Positions 22,475 to 34,163 of a DNA stretch of 64,000 bases are shown here, piece after piece. A program made the position numbers and the translations under genes. A model generated the notes under the pieces. It was not told where the DNA came from. It made no database searches and saw only the letters and a program-made list of their open reading frames with translations. Origin of the DNA: Lycium barbarum (Eukaryota; Streptophyta; Magnoliopsida; Solanales; Solanaceae). The first letter of the stretch is position 1. The number at the start of each line of letters is the position of its first letter. The DNA is taken from the NCBI RefSeq assembly GCF_019175385.1, contig NC_083338.1, positions 93,641,777-93,705,776 of the forward strand, given 5' to 3'.

Positions 22475-23815
22475 ATGCCCAAAAAGAGAAAGGCTACAGC
22501 ATCCCAAAAAGGGCAAGACGGTGGCAGAAAAGCGGGCTGAAAGAGCACCGCCACCGGTAGTAGAGGAAAATGAGTCCCAGAGTGCGGCTCAATCTTAGTC
22601 CTCCCAGACAGTGCCTATTACTGAGGAGCGTGAGGGAGCTCAGCCCCAGCTCCAGCACCTCCAGCTCTTCCACCAGATGCTTCGGGCCAAGATGTGAAAG
22701 AGTCCATTAATTTGCTGACTCAATTGGTTGCGGCCCAGACTCAGAGGCAAAGTTCAGGGCAAGGAGATAGGGCTGTTAGTGCAAGGGCCCGTGACTTCAT
22801 TACTTTAAACCCTCCGGAATTCTTTGGGTCAAAGCCGGAGGAGGATTCTCAGGATTTCATAGATGGTATGTTGAGGACGCTTCGACTGATACATGCTTCG
22901 GACACCAAGTCGGTGGAGCTAGCGTCATATATATTGAGAGATATCTCGATCCAATGGTACACGGTTTGGATGGCTTCACGAGGAGCCAATGCACCTCCCC
23001 CGGTATGGCAAGAGTTTTTTGATTCTTTTCTCCATCATTATATGCCTACAGAAGTTCGGCGAGCTAGGGTCGATAGATTCTTAAATTTAAGGCAGGGTAG
23101 CATGAGTGCTCTAGAGTACAGTCTCCGCTTCAACTCCTTGGCTAGGTATGCTTCAGCCATGGTAACGGATATGGGTGACCGGGTGCACCGATTTGTGAAG
23201 GGCCTAGGGCCACACCTGATGGATAGATGCTTGAGTGCGTCCCTTCAGGACGGTATGGATATTGCACACATTCAGGCACATGCTCAGAACTTAGAAGAAA
23301 GCCTACAGCAGCGGAGAAGTGAACGCGAGCAGGATAGGGGTCATAGCAAGAGGGCTAGATCTTCAGGCCTGATGAGTGAGTCCAGAGGCGGACACAGGCA
23401 GCAGTTCCCTAGACATTCAGGCTATTCTATGACCAGTACACCTCCACGGTTTTTAGGCCAGAGCCTTGATAGATCTGCTCGTTCAGGGCCGAGTCTGAGT
23501 TATTCAGGACCTCAGTTCAGAGATGATTCAGGCCAGTCAAGGCCACCTGTACCACGATGTTCCCAGTATGGGAAGTTACATTAGGGTCGATGCCGATTGG
23601 GTTCAAATGTTTTCTATTCATGTGGTCGACCAGGCCATGTCATGCGTGATTTCCCCTCAGTACATGGTAGAGGTAGGACCCAGCCATCAGGGTCGGTAGC
23701 CGGATCTTCAACATCTGTACGCCCTACGGGGCCAAGTTCACATGCGCCAGTAGACCATAGTAGAGGTAGAGGGAGAGCCCCCAGTTCTAGCGGTCCTCAG
23801 CACCGTATTTATGTT
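22475..23815 (+). pseudogene. gag: Gag of unit B (broken)
   Basis: It begins MPKKRK at the ATG at 22475. An extra A in the run near 22505 shifts the frame, and the shared one-base deletion near 22637 shifts it again. The gag core reads from about 22694 to 23584, ending at a TGG to TAG change. The zinc knuckle near 23612-23653 has lost two of its three cysteines (reads FYSCGRPGHVMRDF), so RNA binding would be lost even if the frame were open. Confidence 0.83.
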
Positions 23816-26800
23816 TTGGCTGGACGCCAAGATCTCGAGTCTTCTCCTGACGTGGTCACAGGTATATTATCGGTATTCTCTCATGATGTATATGCTTTGA
23901 TTGATCCGGGCTCCACATTGTCATATGTTACTCCATATATTACGGGTCGATTTATAGTCGAGCCGGAGTCGATCAAACCTTTCGAGGTGTCTACACCCGT
24001 GGGTGAATCGATAATAGCTAGCCGAGTATATAGAAATTGTGTGATTGTGATTTGTGATCGTCGTACTATGATTGACTTGCATGAGTTAGAAATGGCGGAT
24101 TTTGATGTTTTTATGGGCATGGATTGGTTGGCTTCTTGTTATGTCAATGTTGATTGCCGAATGAAAATGGTTCGTTTCCAATTTCCGGGAGAACCAGTCT
24201 TAGAATGGAAAGGGATTACGGCATCACCAAAAGGTAGGTTTATTTCCTACCTAAAGGCAAGGAAGATAATCACAAAAGGTTGTATTTATCATCTAGTTCG
24301 GGTTCAAGATGTAGAAGCTGAATCGCCGACTCTTCAGTCAGTTCCCGTAGTAAATGAATTTCCGGATGTGTTCCCGGAAGAGCTTCCAGGCCTTCCTACC
24401 GAGCGGGAGATTGATTTTGCCATCGATGTGTTGCCAGGCACTAAGCCCGTATCCATTCCTCCTTATAGAATGGCTCCCGCAGAATTGAAAGAGTTAAAGG
24501 AGAAATTGAAGGACTTGCTTGATAAAGGCTTCATTAGGCCTAGTTCATCCCCGTGAGGAGCACCCGTACTGTTCGTCCGAAAGAAATATGACTCCTTTAG
24601 AATGTACATTGACTATCAGCAATTGAATAAGGTGACGATTAAGAATAAATATCCTCTCCCGAGGATTGATGACTTATTTGATCAATTGCAAGGTGCCAAA
24701 TGGTTTTCAAAGATTGATTTGAGGTCCGGGTATCATCAAGTGAGGGTTAGGGAGAAAGATATCCCTAAGACAGCCTTCAGAACAAGATATGGTCATTTTG
24801 AATTCCGGGAATATCATTTGGGCTAACTAATGCGCCAGCAGTATTTATGGATTTGATGAATAATATATTCAGACCCTTCCTGGATTTATTTGTGATCGTG
24901 TTTATCGACGACATCTTGGTGTATTCTAGATCCGAGGCAGAACATGCGGATCATTTGCGTACTGTCCTTGGAGTCCTTCGAACTCGAGAGTTATTTGCAA
25001 AGTTTTCCAAATGTGAGTTTTGGTTGAATTCGGTGGCATGTTTAGGGCATATTGTTGCAGCCGACGGTATTCGAGTGGATAGTCAAAAGATTGAGGCCGT
25101 GAAGACTTGGCCAAGGCCCACAACTCCTACGGAGGTTCGTAGCTTTCTGGGCTTAGCAGGTTATTACAGGAGGTTCGTTCAAGGTTTTTCTTCTATTTCT
25201 GCACCACTCACAAAGTTGACCCAGAAATCGGCAGAGTTTAAATGGACAGGTGCTTGTGAACACAGTTTCAAAGAGTTAAAGGGTAGATTAACTTTCTCCC
25301 CAATCTTGACACTTCCAGAGGGATTGGAAGGATATGTCGTTTATTGCGATCCTTCAGGTGTTGGGCTAGGCTGTGTATTGATGCAACATGGCAAGGTGAT
25401 TGCGTATGCTTCAAGGCAATTGCGAAAACACGAGCAGAATTATCCTACCCATGATCTAGAATTGGCCGCAGTGGTTTATGCATTAAAGATATGGAGACAT
25501 TATTTATATGGTGTCCACGTGGATATTTACACAGATCATAAGAGCCTTCAGTATATCTTCAAGCAGAAAGAGTTGAATCTTCGGCAACGACGATGGTTAG
25601 AATTGCTAAAAGACTATGATGTTGATATTTTGTATCACCCCAGAAAGGCAAATGTTGTGGCTGATGCTCTTAGCCGTAGGTCGATGGGAATTCTATGTGA
25701 TGTACGACCAGAGAAGAGAGAAATGGCCCGTGAGCTCCAGCAGTTAGCTAGCCTAGGAGTCCGAGTAGTGGACTCAGGTAGCAGCGGGGCTATTATTAAG
25801 AATTTTGCAGTCCCGTCGCTAGTATCAGGGGTGAAGGAGTGACAATATGAGGATCCCATGCTAATGCAGTACAGAGATACACTCCCTTAGAAAGAGGAGT
25901 CATCATTTGATATTTCAGGAGACGGAGTTCTCCGATGCCGAGGCAGATTATGTGTCCCTGATGTGGCAAGTTTACGCCACCAGATTTTGAGAGAAGCTCA
26001 TTGTTCTCGTTATTCTGTTCACCCCGGTGCGATGAAGATGTATCATTATCTTAAGTCCATATACTGGTGGAACAGAATAAAGAAAGATATAGCGGAATTC
26101 GTAGCTCAATGTCCTAATTGTCAACAAGTGAAAATCGAGCACCAAAAGTCGGGTGGATTGTTGCAAGCTATAGAAATCCCAACTTGGAAGTGGGAAGTGA
26201 TTAATATGGACTTCATTTCAGGTTTACCCCATTCTCGACGTAAGTATGATTCCATATGGGTGATTGTGGATAGACTCACAATGTCAGCTCATTTCTTACT
26301 GGCCAGAACGACCTATGTGGCAGAAGATTATGCAAGGCTTTACCTTAAAGAGATAGTGAGACTCCATGGCGTTCCAATATCTATTATCTCCGATAGAGGG
26401 ACTCAGTTTACGGCTAAGTTTTGGAAGTCTTTCTAAGAGGGTTTAGGAACCCAAGTGCGCCTCAGCACGGCATTTTTCACCCACAGACTGATGGGCAAGC
26501 AGAATGCACCATCCAGACTCTTGAAGATATGTTACGGGCATGTATGATAGATTTTGGAGGAAACTGGGATGACCATTTGCCACTCATTGAATTTGCTTAC
26601 AACAATAGCTACCATTCTAGTATTCAAATGGCACCGTATGAAGCTTTATATGGGCGAAAGTGTAGATCCCCAATTGGGTGGTTCGAAACGGGAGAAACTA
26701 AATTGATCGGGCCAGACTTGGTCCAACAAGCTATAGAGAAGGTCAAGCTCATACAAGATCGGTTATTAGCCGCCCAAAGTCGTCAAAAGTCCTATGCGGA

Positions 26801-27260
26801 TAATCGTCGAAGAGACTTGGAGTTCAAAGTGAAAGATTGGGTATTCTTGAAAGTGTCACCTATGAAGGGTGTAATGAGATTTGGCAAGAAGGGGAAGCTT
26901 AGTCCCCTGTACATTGGGCCATATGAGATTGTGCGCAAAATAGGCGAAGTGGCCTATGAATTAGATCTACCTCCAGAACTGGAGTCAGTCCATCCAGTTT
27001 TCCATGTCTCGATGCTTCGAAAATGTGTAGGAGATCCTAATAAGATCGCGCCAATAAGTGACGTGCAAGTGGCATAGAAATTCACTTATGAAGAGGTACC
27101 CATTGCCATACTTGATAGGCAAGTACGGAGGCTTAGAAACAAAGAAGTAGCCTCAATGAAGGTTTTATGGAGAAGCAGTAAACGAGAGGAAATGACATGG
27201 GAAGCGGAAGAGAGGAAATGCTTTTGGGTCGTGTGTGGCCAAATTCTTATGTTATTGTTT
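23816..27260 (+). pseudogene. pol: Pol of unit B (most complete domain set)
   Basis: All domains are present in order. Protease has IDPGSTLSYV near 23900. RT lies at about 24480-25300, with FIDD at 24901-24912 in the string VFIDDILVY. RNase H lies at about 25325-25690 (YCDPSG, HDLELA, YTDHKS, VADALSR supply the acidic residues). Integrase lies at about 25960-26700 with an HHCC finger ending CPNCQQ and a DD35E core (MDFISG, SDRGTQF, QAE). Breaks: TGG to TGA near 24556, the one-base RT deletion near 24812, CGA to TGA at 25840, CAG to TAG near 25890, CAA to TAA at 26434, two extra T near 26475 and TAG at 27077. A deletion of about 90 bp near 27213 removes the end of the chromodomain. Confidence 0.87.
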
Positions 27261-27365
27261 TCTCGCCCTGTGAGGCATCGATATTATGGGTTGTTGTGAC
27301 AGGAGGATAGTGCCATATTGTAGGGGAAACTCTGGCGAAATTTTTATAGAATTCCCGAACACTTT

Positions 27366-27401
27366 AACATTCGGGGACGAATGTTCTTAAGGGGGGAACA
27401 A
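27366..27401 (+). other. Pre-PPT hairpin and PPT, unit B
   Basis: A perfect stem AACATTCG / GGGA / CGAATGTT (27366-27385), then a purine-rich tract (27389-27401, one C interrupting) that abuts LTR C. Confidence 0.85.
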
Positions 27402-29915
27402 TTTTACACCTCGAAAAATCCTCCGTTGGTATGCAAGTGAATGAGCTAGCGAGGAGTACGAGTATACGATATGTTCATGAGTAAGAAATGACGTTTAATG
27501 ACCCTAAGAGAGATTCAAAGGCATCCGATGTAAGACGAGGAAGTTGGCTAAGATAAGGCAAAGTATTTGATAAGTATAGGAAAGGAAATGCTAGTAATGA
27601 GTTAACGAGAACTTAATGATGTCTTGGAGAAGTGTGATAACGTCCCTTAGATTGTTATTGAAGTTTTGAACAAGTGTTAAGAAGGTTCCATAAGGATTGG
27701 AGATCAAACGAGACGACGAAACGGACTTCGGAACCCCTGCGAGTTATACGGTCAAACATACTGGCCGTATAATTTATACGGTCCGTAAGTTTGGGACCGT
27801 ATAACCAACCCAGCAAGGCCCAAATTTCTGGAACAATTGTACGACCAAACATACGGCCCGTACAATTTATACGGACCGTATGTTGGTCCGTATATTTGGT
27901 CGGGACAGTTTTGGCTCAATAAATGAAAGGGGCCAAGTTACTTTTCATTTCATTTCTCTTCACACCCCTTCTCTCTAAAACACCTCTCTACATATATTCC
28001 CCAAGATTTCAAGGATATTTGGTGATCAACAACATTAAACAAGTGAATCAAGAGTAAGAAAACCATCAAAAATCATCCAAGGTCAAGAAATCCCTATGGA
28101 GATAAACTAGGATTTTGTTCAAAGTGCAGTATTATCAACTAAGGCTCACTCCTACAACATCTAAGGTAAGACTCATGATATTTATATGTTTTTTAAGATA
28201 TTGGAGAGTTGAAATACATGGATTGTAGAAGAATATGGTAAAATGGGTCATGAATGTCGAATAGTGTCATTTTGAGAAATAGTTTGAATTGAATCATGAT
28301 CGTTGTTGTGTTGTGACATGAATGGGTTATAAATGACGTTAAGATCATGAAATAGAAATTGTATGTGAATGGACGAAATCATGTGTTATGATCTTGAAAA
28401 TGGATAATTGGGGATGAATTGAGGATATGGATAATGTAGATGATTAAAGGCTATTGTAATGATATTGTGAATATATTGTTCACGTTTGGAAGTTGAATTA
28501 CGTTATGGAGGAATGTCGTACAAATAAAGGAAATACTATCTGATTTTCTCTATCCTTTGTCACATATGCTAGCCATCGATTTTAATGATAGTATGACTTT
28601 AATGAAGGTAGAAACGCTAGCATTGGAGGAGAACGCGCAAGTGTAGAGTAGTGCGACGGAAAGTTATGTAAGGCTACCCCTTCTTTCATAAGGCATGGTT
28701 CTTTGGCCAAACATCTAAATCCTCTATAAGAGTATGTTGTCTTCAAATGATTGACCTTCCGAGCTTGTAAGCACACGATTCTTGATACGCTATGATTGTA
28801 CTACATTCCTCGCACGACGAGTAGGCCTATTAAGATAGATGAGATGATAATAACGATGATGATCATAATAATGATGTTAAAAGTAAAGATGCTTATGAGC
28901 TATTATGTGTGTATATATATGGCTATTACGGAACCCCGAGCTTATGTAGCTGAGTAAGATATGTAAATAAGTTTGTATATGATTACGTAAAGCGCGCACA
29001 CCTCTGCAGATGGTACGGATAACCCTGACGCCTTGGTAGGGCCAGGTATGAAAAACCTTGAGCCTTGGTTGGCCAAGTATGTATGAAACACCGATCCTAC
29101 GCGGTCGGGTATGCTATGAAATTGCTATGTATATGATATGATTATGTATATGATATGAATACGAATGTGATATGACTATGTGTATGAATGTGGATAAGGG
29201 CATGTATACGAATATGAGCACAAATATGGTACGGGTACTATTATGGAATATGGATGATGATGTATGTACACAAATACATATGAGAAATGGAAAGTTCCTA
29301 TGAAAGGCAAGTAAGTGCATATGACGACAATATTACTATCTCCCACCCTATGCTATTCTTGTGTTTCCAATTATGCTTCTATGTCGATATTGATCATGCT
29401 TTACATACTCAGTACATTCTTCGTACTGACGTCCTTTTGTTTGTGGACGCTACGTCATGCCCGCAGATGCACAAGGAGAAAGGCTTGACTCATAGCTACT
29501 TTTGTCAGAGAATTCATAGCAGATCTCCATTTCATTCAAAGCCATAGCTTTTGGGTACTTAATTCTTTTGTGTACATAATTATGGGCATAGCGGGGTCCT
29601 GTCCCGCTTATGTGATATGATATATTCTTCTTAGAGGGTCGTAGTCACGTGTATATGGTTAGACCTGTCTGGCCTTGTCGGCCTATATTTTGTATATCTT
29701 TTGGTAGCCTTGTCGGCTTATGTACATATGATGTGGCATAAATGTCAATGATGATTTAACAGTAATGTCGTCCAATGGGACTAGTGTGATTGATGAATAG
29801 AAATGTATGTTAAATTATGTGGCTCGCCTAGATATAAGTATAAAAGTGAGTTAAGGGGTGCCCGGGGTGGGCTAGCACCGGGTGTTCGTCGCCGCCCTCT
29901 AGACGGGTCGTGACA
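27402..29915 (+). repeat. LTR C (type 1)
   Basis: It is 2514 bp. Its first two bases read TT where the others have TG, and it ends GTCGTGACA. The TATA position reads CTAAAA. It sits between the unit B PPT and the unit C PBS without host DNA. Confidence 0.92.
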
Positions 29916-29919
29916 AAAG

Positions 29920-29931
29920 TGGTATCAGAGC
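29920..29931 (+). other. Primer binding site, unit C
   Basis: TGGTATCAGAGC, an exact match, after LTR C. Confidence 0.92.
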
Positions 29932-30125
29932 AGTTCAGTCCTAGGGTGTGTCTACGAGCCGTGTCTAGTAGGGTCTTGGTTATGGGTGTGTTGCGCGCCA
30001 CACTGATAAACAAGAAGCTGCGGACATTTTAGGAATGATTGACCTTCTTTCTTCATAAGAATCGTGCGATAGAGCTAAGATATAAGAAATTCTTGTTCCT
30101 TAATCGTGTGTTGTGTATTTCAGAG

Positions 30126-30837
30126 ATGCCCAAAAAGAGAAAGGCTACAGCATCCCAAAAGGGAAAGACGGTGGCAGAAAAGCGGGCTGAAAGAGCACCG
30201 CCACCGATAGTAGAGGAAAGTGAATCCCAGAGTGCGGCTCAATCTCAGTCCTCCCAGACAGTGCCTATTACTGAGGAGCGTGAGGGTGCTCAGCCCCAGC
30301 TCCTCCACCAGATGCTTCGGGCCAAGATGTGAAAGAGGCCATTAATTTGCTGACTCAATTGGTTGCAGCCCAGACTCAGAGGCAAAGTTCAGGGCTAGGA
30401 GATAGGGCAGTTAGTGCAAGGGCCCGTGAATTCATTACTTTAAACCCTCCGGAATTCTTTGGGTCAAAGCCGGAGGAGGATCCTCAAGATTTCATAGATG
30501 GTATGTTGAGGACGGTTTGACTGATACATGCTTCGGACACCGAGTTGGTGGAGCTAGCGTCATATAGATTGAGAGATGTCTCGATCCAATGGTACACGGT
30601 TTGGATGGCTTCACGGGGATCCAATGCACCTCCCCCGGTATGGCAAGAGTTTGTTGATTCTTTTCTCCGTCATTATATGCCTCCAGAAGTTCGGCGAACT
30701 AGGGCCGATAAATTCTTAAATTTGAGGCAGGGTAGCATGAGTGCTCTAGAGTACAGTCTCCGCTTCAACTCCTTGGCTAGGTATGCTTCAGCCATGGTAG
30801 CGGATATGGGTGACCGGGTGCACCGATTTGTGCTCGT
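30126..30837 (+). pseudogene. gag: Gag of unit C, 5' part only (type 1)
   Basis: It starts MPKKRK at 30126. It carries the shared one-base deletion near 30285 and a CGA to TGA stop at 30518. It stops abruptly after GDRVHRF at about 30837, where the sequence switches to the protease region of the type-2 subtype. The zinc knuckle and the rest of gag are absent. The 8-bp string GATTTGTG is present at both parental positions, so the junction is a microhomology join. Confidence 0.83.
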
Positions 30838-33800
30838 CGTACCGTGATTGATTTGCATGAGCTAGAAATGGTATATTTTGATGTCATTATGGGTATGGAT
30901 TGGTTGGCTTCTTGTTACGCCAATGTTGATTGTAGAATGAAAATGGTTCGTTTCCAATTTCCGGGAGAACCAGTCTTAGAATGGAAAGGGTATACGGCGT
31001 CACCAAAAGGTAGGTTTATTTCCTATCTAAAGGCAAGGAAGATGATCACGAAAGGATGTATTTATCATCTAGTACGAGTTTAAGATATTGAAGTTGAATC
31101 GCCGACTCTTCAGTCAGTTCCCGTAGTGAATGAATTTTAGGATGTGTTCCCGGAAGAGCTTCCAATCCTTCCCCCCGAGCGGGAGATTGATTTTTCCATT
31201 GATGTGTTGCCAGACACTAAACCTATATCTATTCCTCCATATAGAATGGCACCCGCAGAATTGAAAGAGTTGAAGGAGTAGCTGAAAGATTTGCTTGACA
31301 AAGGCTTCATTAGGCCTAGTTCATCCCCGTGGGGAGCGCCCGTATTGTTTGTCCGAAAGAAAGATGGCTCTTTAAGGATGTGCATTGACTATTGGCAGTT
31401 GAATAAAGTGACGATCAAGAATAAATATCCTCTCTCGAGGATTGATGATTTGTTTGATCAATTGCAAGGTGCCAAATCGTTTTCAAAGATTGATTTGAGG
31501 TCCGGGTATCATGAAGTAAGAGTTAGGGAGAAAGATATCCCTAAGACAGCTTTTAGAACGAAATATGGTCATTTTGAATTCCGGGTAATGTCATTTGGGC
31601 TAACTAATGCGCCAGCGGTGTTTATGGATTTGATGAATAATGTCTTCAGGCCCTTCCTGGATTTATTTGTGATAGTATTTATCGACGATATACTGGTTTA
31701 TTCTAGATCCGAGGCAGAACATGCGGATCATTTGCGTATTGTCCTCGGAGTTCTTCGAAGCCGAGAGTTATTTGCAAACTTTTCCAAATGCGAGTTCTGG
31801 TTGAACTCGGTGGCATTTTTAGGGCATATTGTTGCGGCCGATGGTATTCGAGTGGATAGCCAAAATATTGAGGCCGTGAAAAAACTCCTATGGAGGTTCG
31901 TAGTTTTCTGGGCTTAGCCGGTTATTACAGGAGGTTCGTTGAAGGTTGTTCTTCTATCTCAGCACCACTCACCAAGTTGACCCAGAAATCGGCAAAGTTT
32001 CAGTGGACAGATGCTTGCGAGCGTAGCTTCCACGAGTTAAAGGGTAGATTGACTTCTGCCCCAGTTTTGACACTTCCAGAGGGATTGGAAGGATATGTCG
32101 TTTATTGCGATGCTTCAGGTGTTGGGCTAGGTTGTGTATTGATGCAACATGGCAAGGTGATTGCGTATGCTTCAAGGCAATTACGAAAACATGAGCAGAA
32201 TTATCCTACCCATGATCTAGAATTGGCCGTGGTGGTTCATGCATTAAAGATATGGAGACATTATTTATATGGTGTCCACGTGGATATTTACACAGATCAT
32301 AAGAATCTTCAATACATCTTCAAGCAGAAAGAGTTGAATCTACGGCAACGACGATGGTTAGAATTGCTAAAGGACTACGATGTTGAGATTTTGTATCACC
32401 CCGAAAAGGCAAATATCGTGGTTGATGCTCTTAGCCGTAGATCGATGGGAAGTTTAAGTGATGTACGACCAGAGAATAGAGAAATGGCTCGTGAGCTCCG
32501 GCAGCTAGCTAGCCTAGGAGTCCGAGTAATGGACTCAGGTAGCAAGGGAACAACTATTCAGAATTCTGCAGTCTCGTCGCTAGTAACAGAAGTGAAGGAG
32601 CGACAATATGAGGATCACATGCTAATGCAGTACAGAGATACGCTCCCTCAGAAAGAGGAGTCATCATTTCATATTTCGGGAGACGGAGTTCTCCGATGCC
32701 AAGGCAGATTATGTGTCCCTAATGTGGCAAGTTTACGCCACCAGATTTTTAGGAAAGCTCATTGTTCCCGTTACTCCGTTCACCCCGGAGCGACGAAAAT
32801 GTATCACGACCTTAAGTCTATATTGGTGGAGTGGGATGAAGAAAGATATAGCGGAGTTTGTAGCTCAATGTCCTAATTGTCAACAAGTGAAGATCGAGCA
32901 CCAAAAGCCGGGTGGATTGTTGAAAGCTATAGAAATTCCAACGTGAAAGTGGGAAGTGATTAATATGGACTTCATTTCAGGTTTACCCCGTTCCTGACGT
33001 AAGTATGATTCCATATGGGTGATTGTGGATAGACTCACAAATTCAGCTCATTTCTTACCGGTCAGAACGACCTATGTGGCAGAAGATTATGCAAGGCTTT
33101 ACCTTAAAGAGATAGTGAGACTCCACGGCGTTCCGGTATCTATTATCTCCGATAGAGGGACTCAGTTTATGGCTAAGTTTGGGAAGTCTTTCCAAGAGGG
33201 TTTAGGAACCCAAGTGCGCCTCAGCACGACATTTCACCCACAGACCGATGGACAAGCAGAACGCACCATCCAGACTCTTGAAGATATCATTCCAGCATTC
33301 AAATGGCACCGTATGAAGCTCTATATGGGCGAAAGTGTAGATCCCTAATTGGGTGGTTTGAAACCGGAGAAACTAAGTTGATAGGGCCTGACATGGTCCA
33401 GCAAGCTATAGAGAAGGTCAAGCTCATACAAGATCGATTGTTAGCAGCCCAAAAGTCGTCAAAAGTCTTATGCGGATAATCGTCGAAGAGACTTGGAGTT
33501 CAAAGTGAAAGATTGTGTATTCTTGAAAGTGTCACCTATGAAGGGTGTAATGAGATTTGGCAAAAAGGGGAAGCTTAGTCCCCGGTATATTGGACCATAT
33601 AAGATTGTGCGCAAAATAGGCAAGGTGGCCTACGAGTTAGATCTACCTCCCGAGTTGGAGGCAGTCCATCCAGTATTTCACGTCTCGATGCTCCGAAAAT
33701 GTATTGGAGATCCTACTAGGATCGTCCCAGTAAATGATGTGCAAGTGACAGAGAAATTGACTTATGAAGGGATACCCATTGCCATATTAGACAGGCAAGT

Positions 33801-33960
33801 ACGGAGGCTTAGAAACAAAGAAGTAGCCTCGGTTAAGGTTCTGTAGAGAAGCGGTAAACAAGAGGAAATGACATGGGAAGCGGAAGAAAGTATGCGATCC
33901 AAATATACCCATTTATTTCAGTCCTTGGAAGAAGTCCAAGATGAGACGTCAAGGTCCTAA
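30838..33960 (+). pseudogene. pol: Pol of unit C' (type 2, from mid-protease)
   Basis: From the RRTVIDLHELE region onward this matches unit D almost base for base. RT at about 31255-31900 has YWQLNK in place of YRQLNK, the FIDD motif, and an intact [10 protein letters not shown] junction, so the type-1 frameshift is absent. A deletion of about 16 bp near 31880 disrupts the link to RNase H. RNase H and the integrase finger read at 31890-32876. TGA codons near 32945 and 32997 and a deletion of about 82 bp in integrase near 33290 are shared with unit D. The chromodomain region reads to 33846 and the frame ends at 33960. It lacks the start of protease, including DPGST. Confidence 0.85.
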
Positions 33961-34127
33961 GGTATGTATGTTTTCCTTTTAGGCTTTCGGGTCGTGTGTG
34001 GCCAGATTTTATGCTATTGTGTTGTAGACCTGTGTGGCATCGATTTTATGGGTTGTTGTGGCACGATGGTAGTGCCATATTATAGGGGAAACTCTGGCGA
34101 AATTCTTAAAGGATTCCCGAACACTTT

Positions 34128-34163
34128 AACATTCGGCGACGAATGTTCTTAAGGGGGGAAGAA
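34128..34163 (+). other. Pre-PPT hairpin and PPT, unit C'
   Basis: AACATTCG / GCGA / CGAATGTT (34128-34147), a classical GNRA-type loop, then AAGGGGGGAAGAA (34151-34163) abutting LTR D. Confidence 0.87.
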
